Assembly (NCBI RefSeq): GCF_000762845.2
Contig: NZ_JRMQ02000001.1
Span: 248,001 to 312,000, forward strand
DNA: 64,000 bases
Direction: 5' to 3'
DNA from: Helicobacter japonicus
GTDB taxonomy: Bacteria > Campylobacterota > Campylobacteria > Campylobacterales > Helicobacteraceae
In this document: positions 1 to 8,928 of the stretch, in pieces
Position numbering within the stretch: position 1 is the first letter of the stretch
How the letters are laid out: every line of letters starts with the position of its first letter
Notes under the pieces: model-generated
Database searches by the model: none
What the model was told of the DNA's origin: nothing
Seen by the model: the letters and a program-made list of their open reading frames with translations, nothing else
Program-made: the position numbers and the translations under genes

Positions 1-55
1 TAACTCATTAGCTTAACTAGGTTTTATACTCATTTCGCAAATTATAAGGAGAAAA

Positions 56-3000
56 ATGCACATTTCACTCTTTAACCCTAAAGATTTTTTCAATCCCTTT
101 TATTACAATAAAGAAATTAAAGTGGATGAGCTTTTAGGCTTTGTAAAGGCTTTGAAGAAATATAAACAAGATTTAGGGGAGGCACAAGCAATTGATGCAG
201 GTGAAAGGCATATTGTCGCCCAAACACTTAAACCTTTTTTAGAATCGCTCAATTTTGAAACAAAAATAGAGCAAAATCAAGAGGGAGCAGCAAAAAATTC
301 TGCTATTGACTTAGCAATTTTTGGGTGTAAAAATGAAAGTGTAAAAAATGAAATGCAAATTGAGGTAATTTTTGAAGCAAAAGATTCCGCCCAAAACAAA
401 GGAAATTTTCCTTCTCTCATAAATAATCATACAGCAAATGCTTCTTGTAAAGCCCTCTATGAGACAATATTATATTACTTTAGAGAACGAGAATTAGGAA
501 ACAATAGCCTTAAATTCATTATTTTATGTGATTTTTATCATTTTTATTTTATTCGCTCAAGCGAGTTTGAAAGTCTTTTTTACCAAAATAAAATAATAAG
601 GCATTTTTATACAAATTTCACAGATAAAGATTCTCTTTTTAAAGGCAACACAAAAGAGTTTTATCAAGAGCTCTCTAAGATTCTAGATTCAGATAAATAT
701 AAAAACTCTTTCAAAAAACAATCTCTTTTTGAAAGAGAAGAAAATGGCGATTATTCCTATGCCCCACATCTCAAAGCATTACATTTAGATTTAAGCCCCC
801 TTTTGCAAGGAGAGATTCTTAACGCACATATTGATGAAAATTTTATTAATGATAATTTCACTACCTTAAAACCTCTTTTTAAAGCCTTTCACAGCGATTT
901 TTTATTAGGAAATTTTAACCCCAATGATGCTAACTCTTTAAGTGATAAGTTTTATAAAGAACTCCTCTATATTTTAGGGCTTTGCGAGAGAGATGAGAAA
1001 GGCAAGACTATCAAAGAAAAAAGCCAAGGTGCAAGATTCATTAAAGAGAGCCAAGAGAGCTTAGAACATAAAGGCACACTTTTTTATGCCACCCAAAAGG
1101 TTTTGCAAAATAAATTCCCAGATGAGCCTCATAAAAGCGATTTTGAATCTACACTTTCATTAATGATTCTATGGCTTAATCGTATGCTTTTTCTTAAGCT
1201 TATTGAAGCAAATTTGGTGCGTTTTAATGGTGGTAATAAGACATTAAAATTTTTAAATTTTCATAAAATTCCTACTTTTAGCACTTTGAACACACTTTTC
1301 TTTGAAGTTTTAGCCAAAAAAGATAGGGATAATGGAGGCTTTAGCTATTTACCTTATCTAAACTCTAGCCTTTTTAACCGCAATGAAAAAGAAAAGGCTT
1401 TATGCGAGATTTCAGCCCTTGATGACACTTTGACTCTTGCATATTTTGAAAAAACTTCCCTTAGAGATAAAAATTGTAAGCCATTAAAAGGTGAGAACAA
1501 ATTACTTGCTTATCTTTTTAAGTTCTTAGATGCCTTTGACTTTGGAGCACAGGAGAGCGAGAGTGAGCTTAGCGCACAAAAAGATTTAATCAATTCTAGT
1601 GTTTTGGGACTTGTCTTTGAAAAACTCAATGGCTATAAAGAAGGGAGCTTTTATACACCAAGCTTCATTACAAGCTATATGTGTGAAGAATCTTTACATA
1701 GAGTTGTGGTTGAAAAATTTAATGCGAAATTTAAAGAGTGGAATGTGCGCAATATTGAAGAACTTGCAGAGGAAATTCACGGGCAAATTCGCAAAGATAG
1801 AACAAACAAAGAAGTATTCAAAAGCCAATGCAAAGATATTTTACAAAGTGTAAGAATCTGCGACCCAGCAGTAGGTAGTGGGCATTTTTTGGTCTCTGCA
1901 CTCAACACGATGATAAGTATTTATGATACTTTAGGGCTTTTTGAAAATTATTTTTTTATAGAACTTGAAAATGATGAGTTAAGAGTAAGAGACCGACTTG
2001 ATAATTTGATTGAATATCAAAGACCAAATAATGAAAATGAAGCCCACAAAGTGCAAATGGAGCTTTTTGAGCTTAAAAAATCTATTATTGAAAATAATCT
2101 TTTTGGCGTAGATATTAATCCAAACTCTTGTGAAATTACCAAGCTTAGATTATGGATAGAGCTACTCAAGCATAGCTACTATTTGAATTATACTACTTCA
2201 CACGATAGCAAAATCCATAGATTAGAAACTTTGCCAAATATTGATATAAATATTAAATGCGGAAATTCTCTCATATCTCGCTTTAGTTTGCAAGACACAT
2301 TAAAAACTATCCCAAATATCGCAAGACAAATCAATGATTATAAAGATCTTGTTAAGGATTATAAAGAGCCTCAAAATGCAAAATTTCACATTTCAAAAGA
2401 TGAGATATATAGCAAAATAGAATCCATCAAGCGCACCTTTAGTCTCACACTCAAAGACCCAAAAACGAAAAAGGAGCTTGATAAGGCTATAAAAAATCAT
2501 ATTGTGCAATATGGCAATTTTTTACTTGATAATGAAAGCTTACTTGACGCTCTTAGTTTAGGTCATAGCAATCTTTTTAATGATGAAGTTGTGCAACAAT
2601 TAACTAAAAAGCAAGAAGCTGAAGCGAGCGTTTCGTTTGGTAAAATTACACTTTTGCGTAATAAACTAAATTTAGCTTTAAGCGGTAAGGAATATAAAGA
2701 TGCTTTTGAATGGCGATTTGAATTCCCTGAAGTGCTAGATTCTAATGGCGACTTCCTAGGTTTTGATTTGGTGATTGGGAATCCCCCTTATATTGATTAT
2801 AGAGATATAAACAAAAATACACTTAATAAAACAAAACATTACACAATCAATAAAGATTCAAATCGTCCTAATATTTTTTGCTACTTTATTGAGAGAGGAA
2901 TTGATGTTCTAACACAAAATGGTATTTTAGCTTTTATAAATCCTATTGCTATGCTTCAAGCGAATTTTGCATATGGAACAAGAAAATTATTATTAGAAAA

Positions 3001-3880
3001 AGGCTGCATTGATTATATAGTAGATTGCTCATACATTAAAGTATTTGATTCTGCTTCTACATATACAATGATGTGGGGATTTAGCAAAAATAAGCCACAA
3101 AATTGTGCAAATGTTATGGTATGGCAAGATAACGAATTTAAGTATAGCCATAGTATTAAGTCTTATTTAGACAACGAACATTTTATAATCAATATATCAA
3201 AAAACAAGATAAACTTTAAAAAGAATGATTATACAGCTCTGGAAGAACTAGGCACATTAAAATGGGGAACTTCACAAAGTGGCTATGGCAAAAAGAAAAT
3301 TACACTAGAGGATTTTTCAAAATTAAACAGAGTCAAGCAAAAAGACTATAAGCCAATAATACAAACAGCAGATATTAAACGCTATTTTATTGATTGGCAA
3401 GAAGAATATATACCAATAGAAATTTATTCACAATCAATTCAAAGCGATTTTAATAAGCCAAAAATCGTTATTGCTAGAATGACAAAAAAAATTCAAGCAA
3501 GTTTTGATGTAAATAAATTTTATATGGGCAAAGCAACTTTGATTGTGGATTTAAAGCTCAATCCGTGCTATATTCTTGGAATCTTAAATTCAAAACTTGC
3601 AAGTTTTTGGTATCTCTATCATTTTGAAACTACACACTTAGCAAGTGGTTATTTAAGGTATGATATTCCATATTTAAAGCAGCTCCCTATCCCAAAAATC
3701 ACCAAAGCAAACCAAAACATCGTTGATAGAATCATCACTTTAGTCGATGAGATTCTAAATCTCAAGGCAAAAGATTCCGCAACCAACACAAACGACTTAG
3801 AAGCTCAAATTGACACATTAGTCTATAAATTATATAGCCTTACAAATGATGAAATACAAAAAATAGAAACACATAATTAG
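56..3880 (+). CDS. Type IIG-like restriction-modification enzyme (fused nuclease, N6-adenine methylase and specificity region)
   Basis: A 1274-residue protein that appears to carry restriction, methylation and DNA recognition in one chain. Near the N-terminus D85 followed by E107-A-K109 fits a PD-(D/E)xK nuclease core. The methylase region has the SAM-binding motif DPAVGSGHF at 603-611 and the catalytic NPPY at 909-912, so it should methylate adenine N6. The last 250-300 residues lack these motifs and should hold the target-recognition domain, ending in a helical tail. The ATG is preceded by AAGGAG at a good distance. No separate hsdS or methylase gene is next to it, which supports the single-chain (Eco57I/BcgI-like) arrangement. 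The reading frame is intact and has no homopolymer switch. Recognition site unknown. Confidence 0.88.
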   Translation: MHISLFNPKDFFNPFYYNKEIKVDELLGFVKALKKYKQDLGEAQAIDAGERHIVAQTLKPFLESLNFETKIEQNQEGAAKNSAIDLAIFGCKNESVKNEMQIEVIFEAKDSAQNKGNFPSLINNHTANASCKALYETILYYFRERELGNNSLKFIILCDFYHFYFIRSSEFESLFYQNKIIRHFYTNFTDKDSLFKGNTKEFYQELSKILDSDKYKNSFKKQSLFEREENGDYSYAPHLKALHLDLSPLLQGEILNAHIDENFINDNFTTLKPLFKAFHSDFLLGNFNPNDANSLSDKFYKELLYILGLCERDEKGKTIKEKSQGARFIKESQESLEHKGTLFYATQKVLQNKFPDEPHKSDFESTLSLMILWLNRMLFLKLIEANLVRFNGGNKTLKFLNFHKIPTFSTLNTLFFEVLAKKDRDNGGFSYLPYLNSSLFNRNEKEKALCEISALDDTLTLAYFEKTSLRDKNCKPLKGENKLLAYLFKFLDAFDFGAQESESELSAQKDLINSSVLGLVFEKLNGYKEGSFYTPSFITSYMCEESLHRVVVEKFNAKFKEWNVRNIEELAEEIHGQIRKDRTNKEVFKSQCKDILQSVRICDPAVGSGHFLVSALNTMISIYDTLGLFENYFFIELENDELRVRDRLDNLIEYQRPNNENEAHKVQMELFELKKSIIENNLFGVDINPNSCEITKLRLWIELLKHSYYLNYTTSHDSKIHRLETLPNIDINIKCGNSLISRFSLQDTLKTIPNIARQINDYKDLVKDYKEPQNAKFHISKDEIYSKIESIKRTFSLTLKDPKTKKELDKAIKNHIVQYGNFLLDNESLLDALSLGHSNLFNDEVVQQLTKKQEAEASVSFGKITLLRNKLNLALSGKEYKDAFEWRFEFPEVLDSNGDFLGFDLVIGNPPYIDYRDINKNTLNKTKHYTINKDSNRPNIFCYFIERGIDVLTQNGILAFINPIAMLQANFAYGTRKLLLEKGCIDYIVDCSYIKVFDSASTYTMMWGFSKNKPQNCANVMVWQDNEFKYSHSIKSYLDNEHFIINISKNKINFKKNDYTALEELGTLKWGTSQSGYGKKKITLEDFSKLNRVKQKDYKPIIQTADIKRYFIDWQEEYIPIEIYSQSIQSDFNKPKIVIARMTKKIQASFDVNKFYMGKATLIVDLKLNPCYILGILNSKLASFWYLYHFETTHLASGYLRYDIPYLKQLPIPKITKANQNIVDRIITLVDEILNLKAKDSATNTNDLEAQIDTLVYKLYSLTNDEIQKIETHN

Positions 3881-3886
3881 CTGTGG

Positions 3887-3906
3887 TTATATAATATAGT
3901 ATATAA
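3887..3906 (+). promoter_or_regulatory. ModE-type operator overlapping the modABC promoter
   Basis: An inverted repeat TTATATA-N6-TATATAA lies 29 bp before the modA start and overlaps two possible -10 hexamers (TATAAT at 3890 and 3902). Its half-sites and spacing resemble the ModE box described for E. coli molybdate operons. A ModE repressor would block the promoter when molybdate is plentiful; no modE gene is in this window. Confidence 0.55.
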
Positions 3907-3935
3907 TTTTACTATTTGAATCTATGGAGGGTGTT

Positions 3936-4706
3936 ATGACATTTATTAAAAAAATGCTCAATATATGTATTCTAAGTGCTTTTATATGCGTAGGTGCAGT
4001 GGCTGAAGAGATTAATGTCCTTGCCGCAGCAAGCCTCAAATATGTGCTTGAAGATATTAAAAATGCGTATTTAAAAACGCATAAAAAAGATAAGATTCAA
4101 ATTAGTTATCTTTCATCAGGTAAGGCGTATGCGCAGATTAAAAATGGTTTTCCTGCTCATCTTTTTATCGCAGCAGATGTAAGCTATCCACAAAAGCTTT
4201 ATGATGATAAACTTGCACATTCACAACCCATAAACTACGCTAAGGGCAAGCTCGTGCTTTTTAGTGCTCATTCTGCATTTAAAGTGCAGAACATTGATAT
4301 ACTACAAAATGACACTATCACTCATATTGCTATCCCAAATCCCAAACTTGCGCCTTATGGCAGAGCAGCAGAGGAGTTTTTGACATCTCAAAAACTCCAC
4401 AAAAAGCTTAAAAACAAACTTAGCATAGGAGATTCTATCGGGCAAGCGACAAGCTATGTGCTTACAGGGGCTAGTGAAATTGGCTTTAGCGCACTCTCGA
4501 TGGTTATCAAAGATAAAACACCAAATCTTACCTACATACTTATTGATGAAAGCACTTATAAACCTATCAATCAAGCACTCATTATCCCTACATTTGGTGA
4601 AGATTCTAAACTTGCTAAAGATTTTGCAAACTATATTATTTCATCAGAATCTGCACAAAAAATATTTAAAGAATATGGATATGACAAGGCGGATAAGAAC
4701 AAATAG
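3936..4706 (+). CDS. modA: Molybdate ABC transporter, periplasmic binding protein
   Basis: Periplasmic molybdate/tungstate-binding subunit of the ModABC importer. I place the start at the second ATG because GGAGG lies 5 nt before it; the upstream ATG overlaps that ribosome site. A signal peptide (KK, hydrophobic stretch, AVA-EE cleavage) is followed by VLAAASL, the ModA/SBP_bac_11 opening that binds the oxyanion. The length, about 256 residues, is normal. It is the first gene of modA-modB-modC, behind a ModE-like inverted repeat. It would supply molybdate for molybdopterin enzymes such as the reductase near 49-52 kb. Family assignment is secure; the choice of molybdate over another oxyanion rests on the modB/modC context and the operator. 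Confidence 0.9.
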   Translation: MTFIKKMLNICILSAFICVGAVAEEINVLAAASLKYVLEDIKNAYLKTHKKDKIQISYLSSGKAYAQIKNGFPAHLFIAADVSYPQKLYDDKLAHSQPINYAKGKLVLFSAHSAFKVQNIDILQNDTITHIAIPNPKLAPYGRAAEEFLTSQKLHKKLKNKLSIGDSIGQATSYVLTGASEIGFSALSMVIKDKTPNLTYILIDESTYKPINQALIIPTFGEDSKLAKDFANYIISSESAQKIFKEYGYDKADKNK

Positions 4707-4779
4707 CTTTCAAAAATATGAAGCTTATGAATAAAATCCGCCTATACGTATTTTTTGTTTTACTTGAAAGGAAAAGTTA

Positions 4780-5457
4780 GTGGATTTTTTTGAAACAATG
4801 CAGCTTACTTTCTTAGTTGCTACACTCACAACTCTTATCTTACTTCCTATTGGTATAGTATTAGGTAACTTTCTTGCTTTTTCCCACAATCCTTTGCGCC
4901 CTGTATTAGAAGTGCTTGTATGGATGCCTCTTGTGTTACCACCATCTGTGCTTGGATTCTATCTTTTGATTACATTTAGTCCTACAAATGCTTTAGGTGC
5001 ATTTTTACTCAAATATTTTCACATAAAGCTTGTATTTAGTTTCGAGGGGCTTATTCTAGCAAGTGTTATTTTTTCTTTGCCTTTTATGTGCAATCCCATT
5101 AAAAGCGCACTCTCTAGCCTCTCACCCACACTTAAAGAAGCAAGTTACACACTTGGTAAAAATAGAATCTACACACTTTTTTTTGTCTTGCTTCCTAATA
5201 TTAAACCAGCACTTCTCTTAGGCTGTGTTACAAGCTTCGCACATACCATAGGGGAATTTGGCGTAGTAATGATGATAGGAGGCAATATCCCAAATCAAAC
5301 GCGCGTAGCAAGTATCGCTATTTATGATGAGGTAGAATCACTCAATTATGCCCTCGCACATCAATATGCCTTTAGCCTTTTTGCTCTATGTTTTGTGCTA
5401 CTTTTGGGTATTTTTTATCTCAATAAGCACTTTTATCACTCAAAAGGAAGTATATGA
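4780..5457 (+). CDS. modB: Molybdate ABC transporter, permease
   Basis: Inner-membrane permease of the molybdate importer, 225 residues with about five hydrophobic segments. The EAA-loop motif that contacts the ATPase is seen as EASYTLGKNR near residue 125. The start is a GTG preceded by AAAGGAAA at a suitable distance; no ATG nearby fits as well. The gene ends by overlapping modC by four bases (ATGA), which indicates translational coupling. A 73-bp gap separates it from modA, with no terminator seen in between. Length and topology match ModB/CysT-type permeases. Confidence 0.92.
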   Translation: MDFFETMQLTFLVATLTTLILLPIGIVLGNFLAFSHNPLRPVLEVLVWMPLVLPPSVLGFYLLITFSPTNALGAFLLKYFHIKLVFSFEGLILASVIFSLPFMCNPIKSALSSLSPTLKEASYTLGKNRIYTLFFVLLPNIKPALLLGCVTSFAHTIGEFGVVMMIGGNIPNQTRVASIAIYDEVESLNYALAHQYAFSLFALCFVLLLGIFYLNKHFYHSKGSI

Positions 5458-6344
5458 GTGATATTGTTTTGCGTTTTTGCAAAAAATTGCTTGGGAGTAA
5501 GGGGGAATTTCAACTTCAAGTCGATAAACAATTAGCATTTGGCGAATTTGTAGCACTTTTTGGTAAAAGCGGGGCAGGCAAGACAAGTATTTTACGCATT
5601 CTAAGCGGACTTGAAAATGTAGAAAATGGCTATATTCGCGTAGGTGATAGTGTATGGCTAGATTCTGCTAAAAAAATTAATCTCCCACCACAAAAGCGAT
5701 GCATTGGCTTTGTCTTCCAAAATCACGCGCTTTTTCCTCATCTCAATGTATATGAAAATATCTGCTTTGGGCTAAAAAATAGGCAAGATAAAGTTTTTGC
5801 TAATGAGCTTATAGAACTTATGGATTTGACACATTTAAAAAAGAGTAATATCTCTCGCCTTTCTGGCGGACAATCTCAACGCGTAGCTCTTGCTCGTTCT
5901 CTCGCTTCACGTCCTCAAATTTTACTACTTGATGAGCCATTTTCAGCTCTTGATAATGCAATGAGTAAAACTTTGCAAAATACTTTAAAAGAGATTCACA
6001 AACATTTTAAACTCACAACTCTTCTTGTAAGTCATAATGTAAGCGAAATATTCTCTCTTGCTTCCCGCACACTTGTATTACAAAATGGAGAAATAATCCG
6101 TGATGGTAGCAATGATTCCATTTTTATCCAAAAGAATCTCAATGCAAAAATCAAGCTTATGGGAGAAATTGTCAATATACACATAGAAAATCTTATAGCT
6201 ACCATTAGTATATTATGTGAAAATGAAGTGTATAAAATCACATACGACCCCACTGAAGCAGCAAGATTCAAAATAGGAGAACAAGTAATCCTTGCTGATA
6301 AAACCTTTAATCCTGTGCTTTATAAATACCGCATAGAAGATTAA
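5454..6344 (+). CDS. modC: Molybdate ABC transporter, ATP-binding protein
   Basis: Cytoplasmic ATPase that powers ModB. Visible motifs are Walker A (GKSGAGKTS, about residues 38-46), the Q-loop (FVFQNHALFPH), the ABC signature LSGGQSQRVALARSL and Walker B LLLDEPFSALD followed by the switch-histidine region LLVSHN. After residue 225 a C-terminal segment resembles a TOBE/Mop-like domain, as ModC proteins carry for molybdate sensing. It overlaps modB by four bases and is the last gene of the operon; the next gene has its own -10 element. Length (296) is slightly short for ModC, so the Mop part may be single and minimal. Confidence 0.9.
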   Translation: MSDIVLRFCKKLLGSKGEFQLQVDKQLAFGEFVALFGKSGAGKTSILRILSGLENVENGYIRVGDSVWLDSAKKINLPPQKRCIGFVFQNHALFPHLNVYENICFGLKNRQDKVFANELIELMDLTHLKKSNISRLSGGQSQRVALARSLASRPQILLLDEPFSALDNAMSKTLQNTLKEIHKHFKLTTLLVSHNVSEIFSLASRTLVLQNGEIIRDGSNDSIFIQKNLNAKIKLMGEIVNIHIENLIATISILCENEVYKITYDPTEAARFKIGEQVILADKTFNPVLYKYRIED

Positions 6345-6373
6345 AAAAAATTAATGAATTTCTTAAAAGGAAT

Positions 6374-6388
6374 AGAGTATAATACTCT
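6374..6388 (+). promoter_or_regulatory. Putative cheZ promoter with palindrome
   Basis: A -10 hexamer TATAAT (6378-6383) sits at the centre of a perfect inverted repeat AGAGTAT-A-ATACTCT, 30 bp before the cheZ start. No clear -35 is present, which is usual in Helicobacter. The palindrome could be a regulator site or chance. Confidence 0.45.
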
Positions 6389-6417
6389 TTCACTTTATGC
6401 CAAAAGAGGAAATATTA

Positions 6418-7101
6418 ATGACTCAAGAAGAGCTAGATTCCCTTATGAATGGGGAACCTGATGTGGGCGAGATAGATAATACTTTAGATGCTAGCGAAGA
6501 AGATGAAGAATTCCAAAAAATAACGGTTGATCCAAATGACTTCCGTGCAGAAGCAGATAAAAAATGGCCTCCTCCTCCTCCAACAGAAGATCATAAAATC
6601 GTTCATCAGCTTGATGAAGTAACCAAAGACACAGAGGTTAAAGGCACACAAATTTTTGACCAGCTAGAAGTAATGAGTAATGGCGCAGATCAAATTTCTA
6701 AACTTGCTAAAAGTATTGAACTCTACCTCAATGAGCAAGAAGAGCTATTTGGTAAGCTTTGTGCGACCTTTCCTCATATCCAAACCTTTCAATCTGCTTT
6801 AGAATCTACAAAAAATACAAAAGAGCATAATAAAAACATTATAAATGCGACAAATGATATAAGTGATGCTGCTATGCAGGCAATGGATCTTATGCAATAT
6901 CAAGATATTCATCGCCAAAAAATTGAACGCGTTATTAATGTAATGCGTGCCCTTGCACAATATATGAATTCTCTCTTTGAAGGTAAAATTGATGATAGCA
7001 AACGTGTGAGCTCGGCTGTCTTTATTGCAGGTGATGATAAAGAAGATGTAGTAAATGAAGATGACATTGAAGCAATGATTGCCTCATTTGGTGCAAAATA
7101 A
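6418..7101 (+). CDS. cheZ: Remote-type CheZ, CheY-P phosphatase
   Basis: Dephosphorylates CheY-P to end the tumble signal. The phosphatase helix is visible as QYQDIHRQKIERV, with D163 and Q167 spaced four apart like D143/Q147 of E. coli CheZ. The C-terminus (DDIEAMIASFGAK) resembles the CheZ peptide that docks on CheY, and the N-terminus (TQEELDSLMNGE) resembles the FliM CheY-binding peptide. Between lie an acidic/proline-rich linker (WPPPPP) and a long helical region. I chose this ATG, not the one 21 bp upstream, because AGAGGA is 7 nt before it. The U32 peptidase gene follows 17 bp later, the order I recall from H. pylori. Length 227 is typical for the epsilonproteobacterial type. Confidence 0.85.
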   Translation: MTQEELDSLMNGEPDVGEIDNTLDASEEDEEFQKITVDPNDFRAEADKKWPPPPPTEDHKIVHQLDEVTKDTEVKGTQIFDQLEVMSNGADQISKLAKSIELYLNEQEELFGKLCATFPHIQTFQSALESTKNTKEHNKNIINATNDISDAAMQAMDLMQYQDIHRQKIERVINVMRALAQYMNSLFEGKIDDSKRVSSAVFIAGDDKEDVVNEDDIEAMIASFGAK

Positions 7102-7118
7102 GCAAGATTTCGATTACA

Positions 7119-8450
7119 ATGTCTCTTTCATCTCATAAAGTCCAGCTCCTCTCCCCCGCAGGAAATCTCACAAAGCTTAAAATCGCCCTTGCCTATGGGG
7201 CTGATGCTGTGTATGGAGGGGTGAGTCATTTCTCATTAAGAACACGAGCAGGAAAAGAATTTAGTTTTGAAGACTTTGCTCAAGGTGTAGAATACGCGCA
7301 TAGTTTGGGCAAAAAAGTATTTGTTACCATTAATGGATTTCCCTTTAATTCTCAACTTAGTCTTTTAGAATCTCATATTGAAAAAATGGCAAAACTCAAT
7401 CCCGATGCTTTTATTGTTGCCGCTATTGGTGTTGTGCGTCTAGCTAAAAAAATCGCCCCGCACATTCCTATCCACCTCTCTACTCAAGCGAATGTGCTCA
7501 ATGTCCTTGACGCGCAAAGCTACTATGAAATGGGTGTAAAACGCATTGTGGCAGCACGAGAAATAAGTCTCAAAGATATTAAAGAGATTAAAAAGCAACT
7601 CCCCGATTTAGAGATTGAAGTTTTTATTCACGGCAGTATGTGTTTTGCCTTTTCTGGACGATGTCTCATCTCTGCCTTGCAAAGTGGGCGTGTGCCTAAT
7701 CGCGGAAGCTGCGCGAATGACTGCCGATTTGATTATGAATATTTTGTCCGAAATACGCAAAATGATGAGCTTATTCCTTTTAATGGTAAAGAACTCTATG
7801 TCAAAAATCCTGATAATGGTGTGATGATGAGGCTTGAAGAAACTGAAGGTGTAGGAACACATATTTTTAATTCTAAGGATTTAAATTTAAGCGCATATAT
7901 CCACGAGATTCTGGAATCTAATGTCATTGATGCACTCAAAATCGAAGGACGCACAAAGTCGCATTATTACGCAGGAATCACTGCTAGAGCATATCGTGCG
8001 GCGATTGATGATTTTTATGCGGGGAGAAAAAATAGTGCCTTTTATGAAAATGAACTCAATACGCTTAAAAATCGTGGATTTACCTCCGGCTACCTCATTC
8101 ATCGCCCTTATGAAAAAAATAACACACAAAATCATCTCACCGCTATTAGTGATGGCAATTATCAAGTGAATGCTGAAGTGCTTGAAAATGGCTTATATGC
8201 GGTGTGTAAGCATACAATCGCACAAGGTGATTCAAAAGAAATTGTGTTACCATTTGGTGCAGATGTTGCCTGTGGCAAAAGTGAGCTTGGTGAGATTTAT
8301 GAAGAAAATGGCAAAAAAATGATGCGTTTTGATAGAATCTGCTTAGAGAATGGCAAGGAACTTACTTCAATCCATAGTGGCAATACAAATGCTTTTAAGC
8401 TTCCTTTACCATTGCCTCCTTTTAGTTTTTTACGCCAAAAAACAAGCTAG
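7119..8450 (+). CDS. U32-family peptidase / tRNA hydroxylation-type protein (PrtC/YegQ family)
   Basis: A 443-residue member of the peptidase U32 family. The family signature is clear: EVFIHGSMCFAFSGRC with C175 and C181, followed by further cysteines in GSCANDC, a likely iron-sulfur or metal site. An N-terminal TIM-barrel-like part (LLSPAGN, AYGADAVYGG) and a C-terminal beta-rich domain are in the usual order. Older annotation calls it a collagenase (PrtC); in E. coli relatives act in 5-hydroxyuridine formation on tRNA, which I think more likely here. It follows cheZ by 17 bp and has no ribosome site of its own beyond a weak purine run, so it may depend on cheZ transcription. Confidence 0.85.
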   Translation: MSLSSHKVQLLSPAGNLTKLKIALAYGADAVYGGVSHFSLRTRAGKEFSFEDFAQGVEYAHSLGKKVFVTINGFPFNSQLSLLESHIEKMAKLNPDAFIVAAIGVVRLAKKIAPHIPIHLSTQANVLNVLDAQSYYEMGVKRIVAAREISLKDIKEIKKQLPDLEIEVFIHGSMCFAFSGRCLISALQSGRVPNRGSCANDCRFDYEYFVRNTQNDELIPFNGKELYVKNPDNGVMMRLEETEGVGTHIFNSKDLNLSAYIHEILESNVIDALKIEGRTKSHYYAGITARAYRAAIDDFYAGRKNSAFYENELNTLKNRGFTSGYLIHRPYEKNNTQNHLTAISDGNYQVNAEVLENGLYAVCKHTIAQGDSKEIVLPFGADVACGKSELGEIYEENGKKMMRFDRICLENGKELTSIHSGNTNAFKLPLPLPPFSFLRQKTS

Positions 8451-8484
8451 AGATTAAAAGAGAAACTGAAACTACAAGTATCCT

Positions 8485-8919
8485 TTATGCCAAGGAACAA
8501 ATATATTCAAATTGCTCTTTTGTCGTAGCAAAATATGTCCCAAAGAGTAAATTATTTTTACTTTCATTAAATGGAGCATATTTATCTTTACCATATTTGT
8601 CTTTGTTGTTATATTTAAGAATCCGATGATAATGCTTTTTATCAGTAATCATATCCAAAGGCACACCAACTTTGCGCTCAAAAGATAATATCATTTTTTG
8701 ATTATTTTCAAATTTATCTTTTACTTCAAGCACTGCCTTAAAAATATGTGCTTTAGCCTCGTAGCACAGCACCTTATCGCCCTCTCTCATAAGCTCAAAG
8801 CATACAGAATGTTTCCTTTCGCTCTCTCCCCAAAATTTTCGCCATTAACATTCCTCGCCATATATCTCTTTTTCATAAGGATAGTTTTCCTCCCGACATA
8901 CACAAATCCAATAACGCAT
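8485..8919 (-). pseudogene. EVE-domain-like protein interrupted by an in-frame stop
   Basis: From an ATG at 8919 the minus strand reads MRYWICVCREEN, the typical opening of EVE-domain proteins (modified-base or RNA binders related to PUA). After 24 codons a TAA (8845-8847) interrupts, then the same frame continues WRKFWGESERKH, as expected after the opening, and runs 101 more codons from an internal ATG at 8790 to the end. Because the frame is unchanged on both sides, a single point mutation in one gene is the simplest explanation. The internal ATG could give a truncated protein lacking the first strand. The gene sits in an accessory patch beside a lipoprotein gene. An alternative is two short independent peptides. 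Confidence 0.6.
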
Positions 8920-8928
8920 AAATACTCC

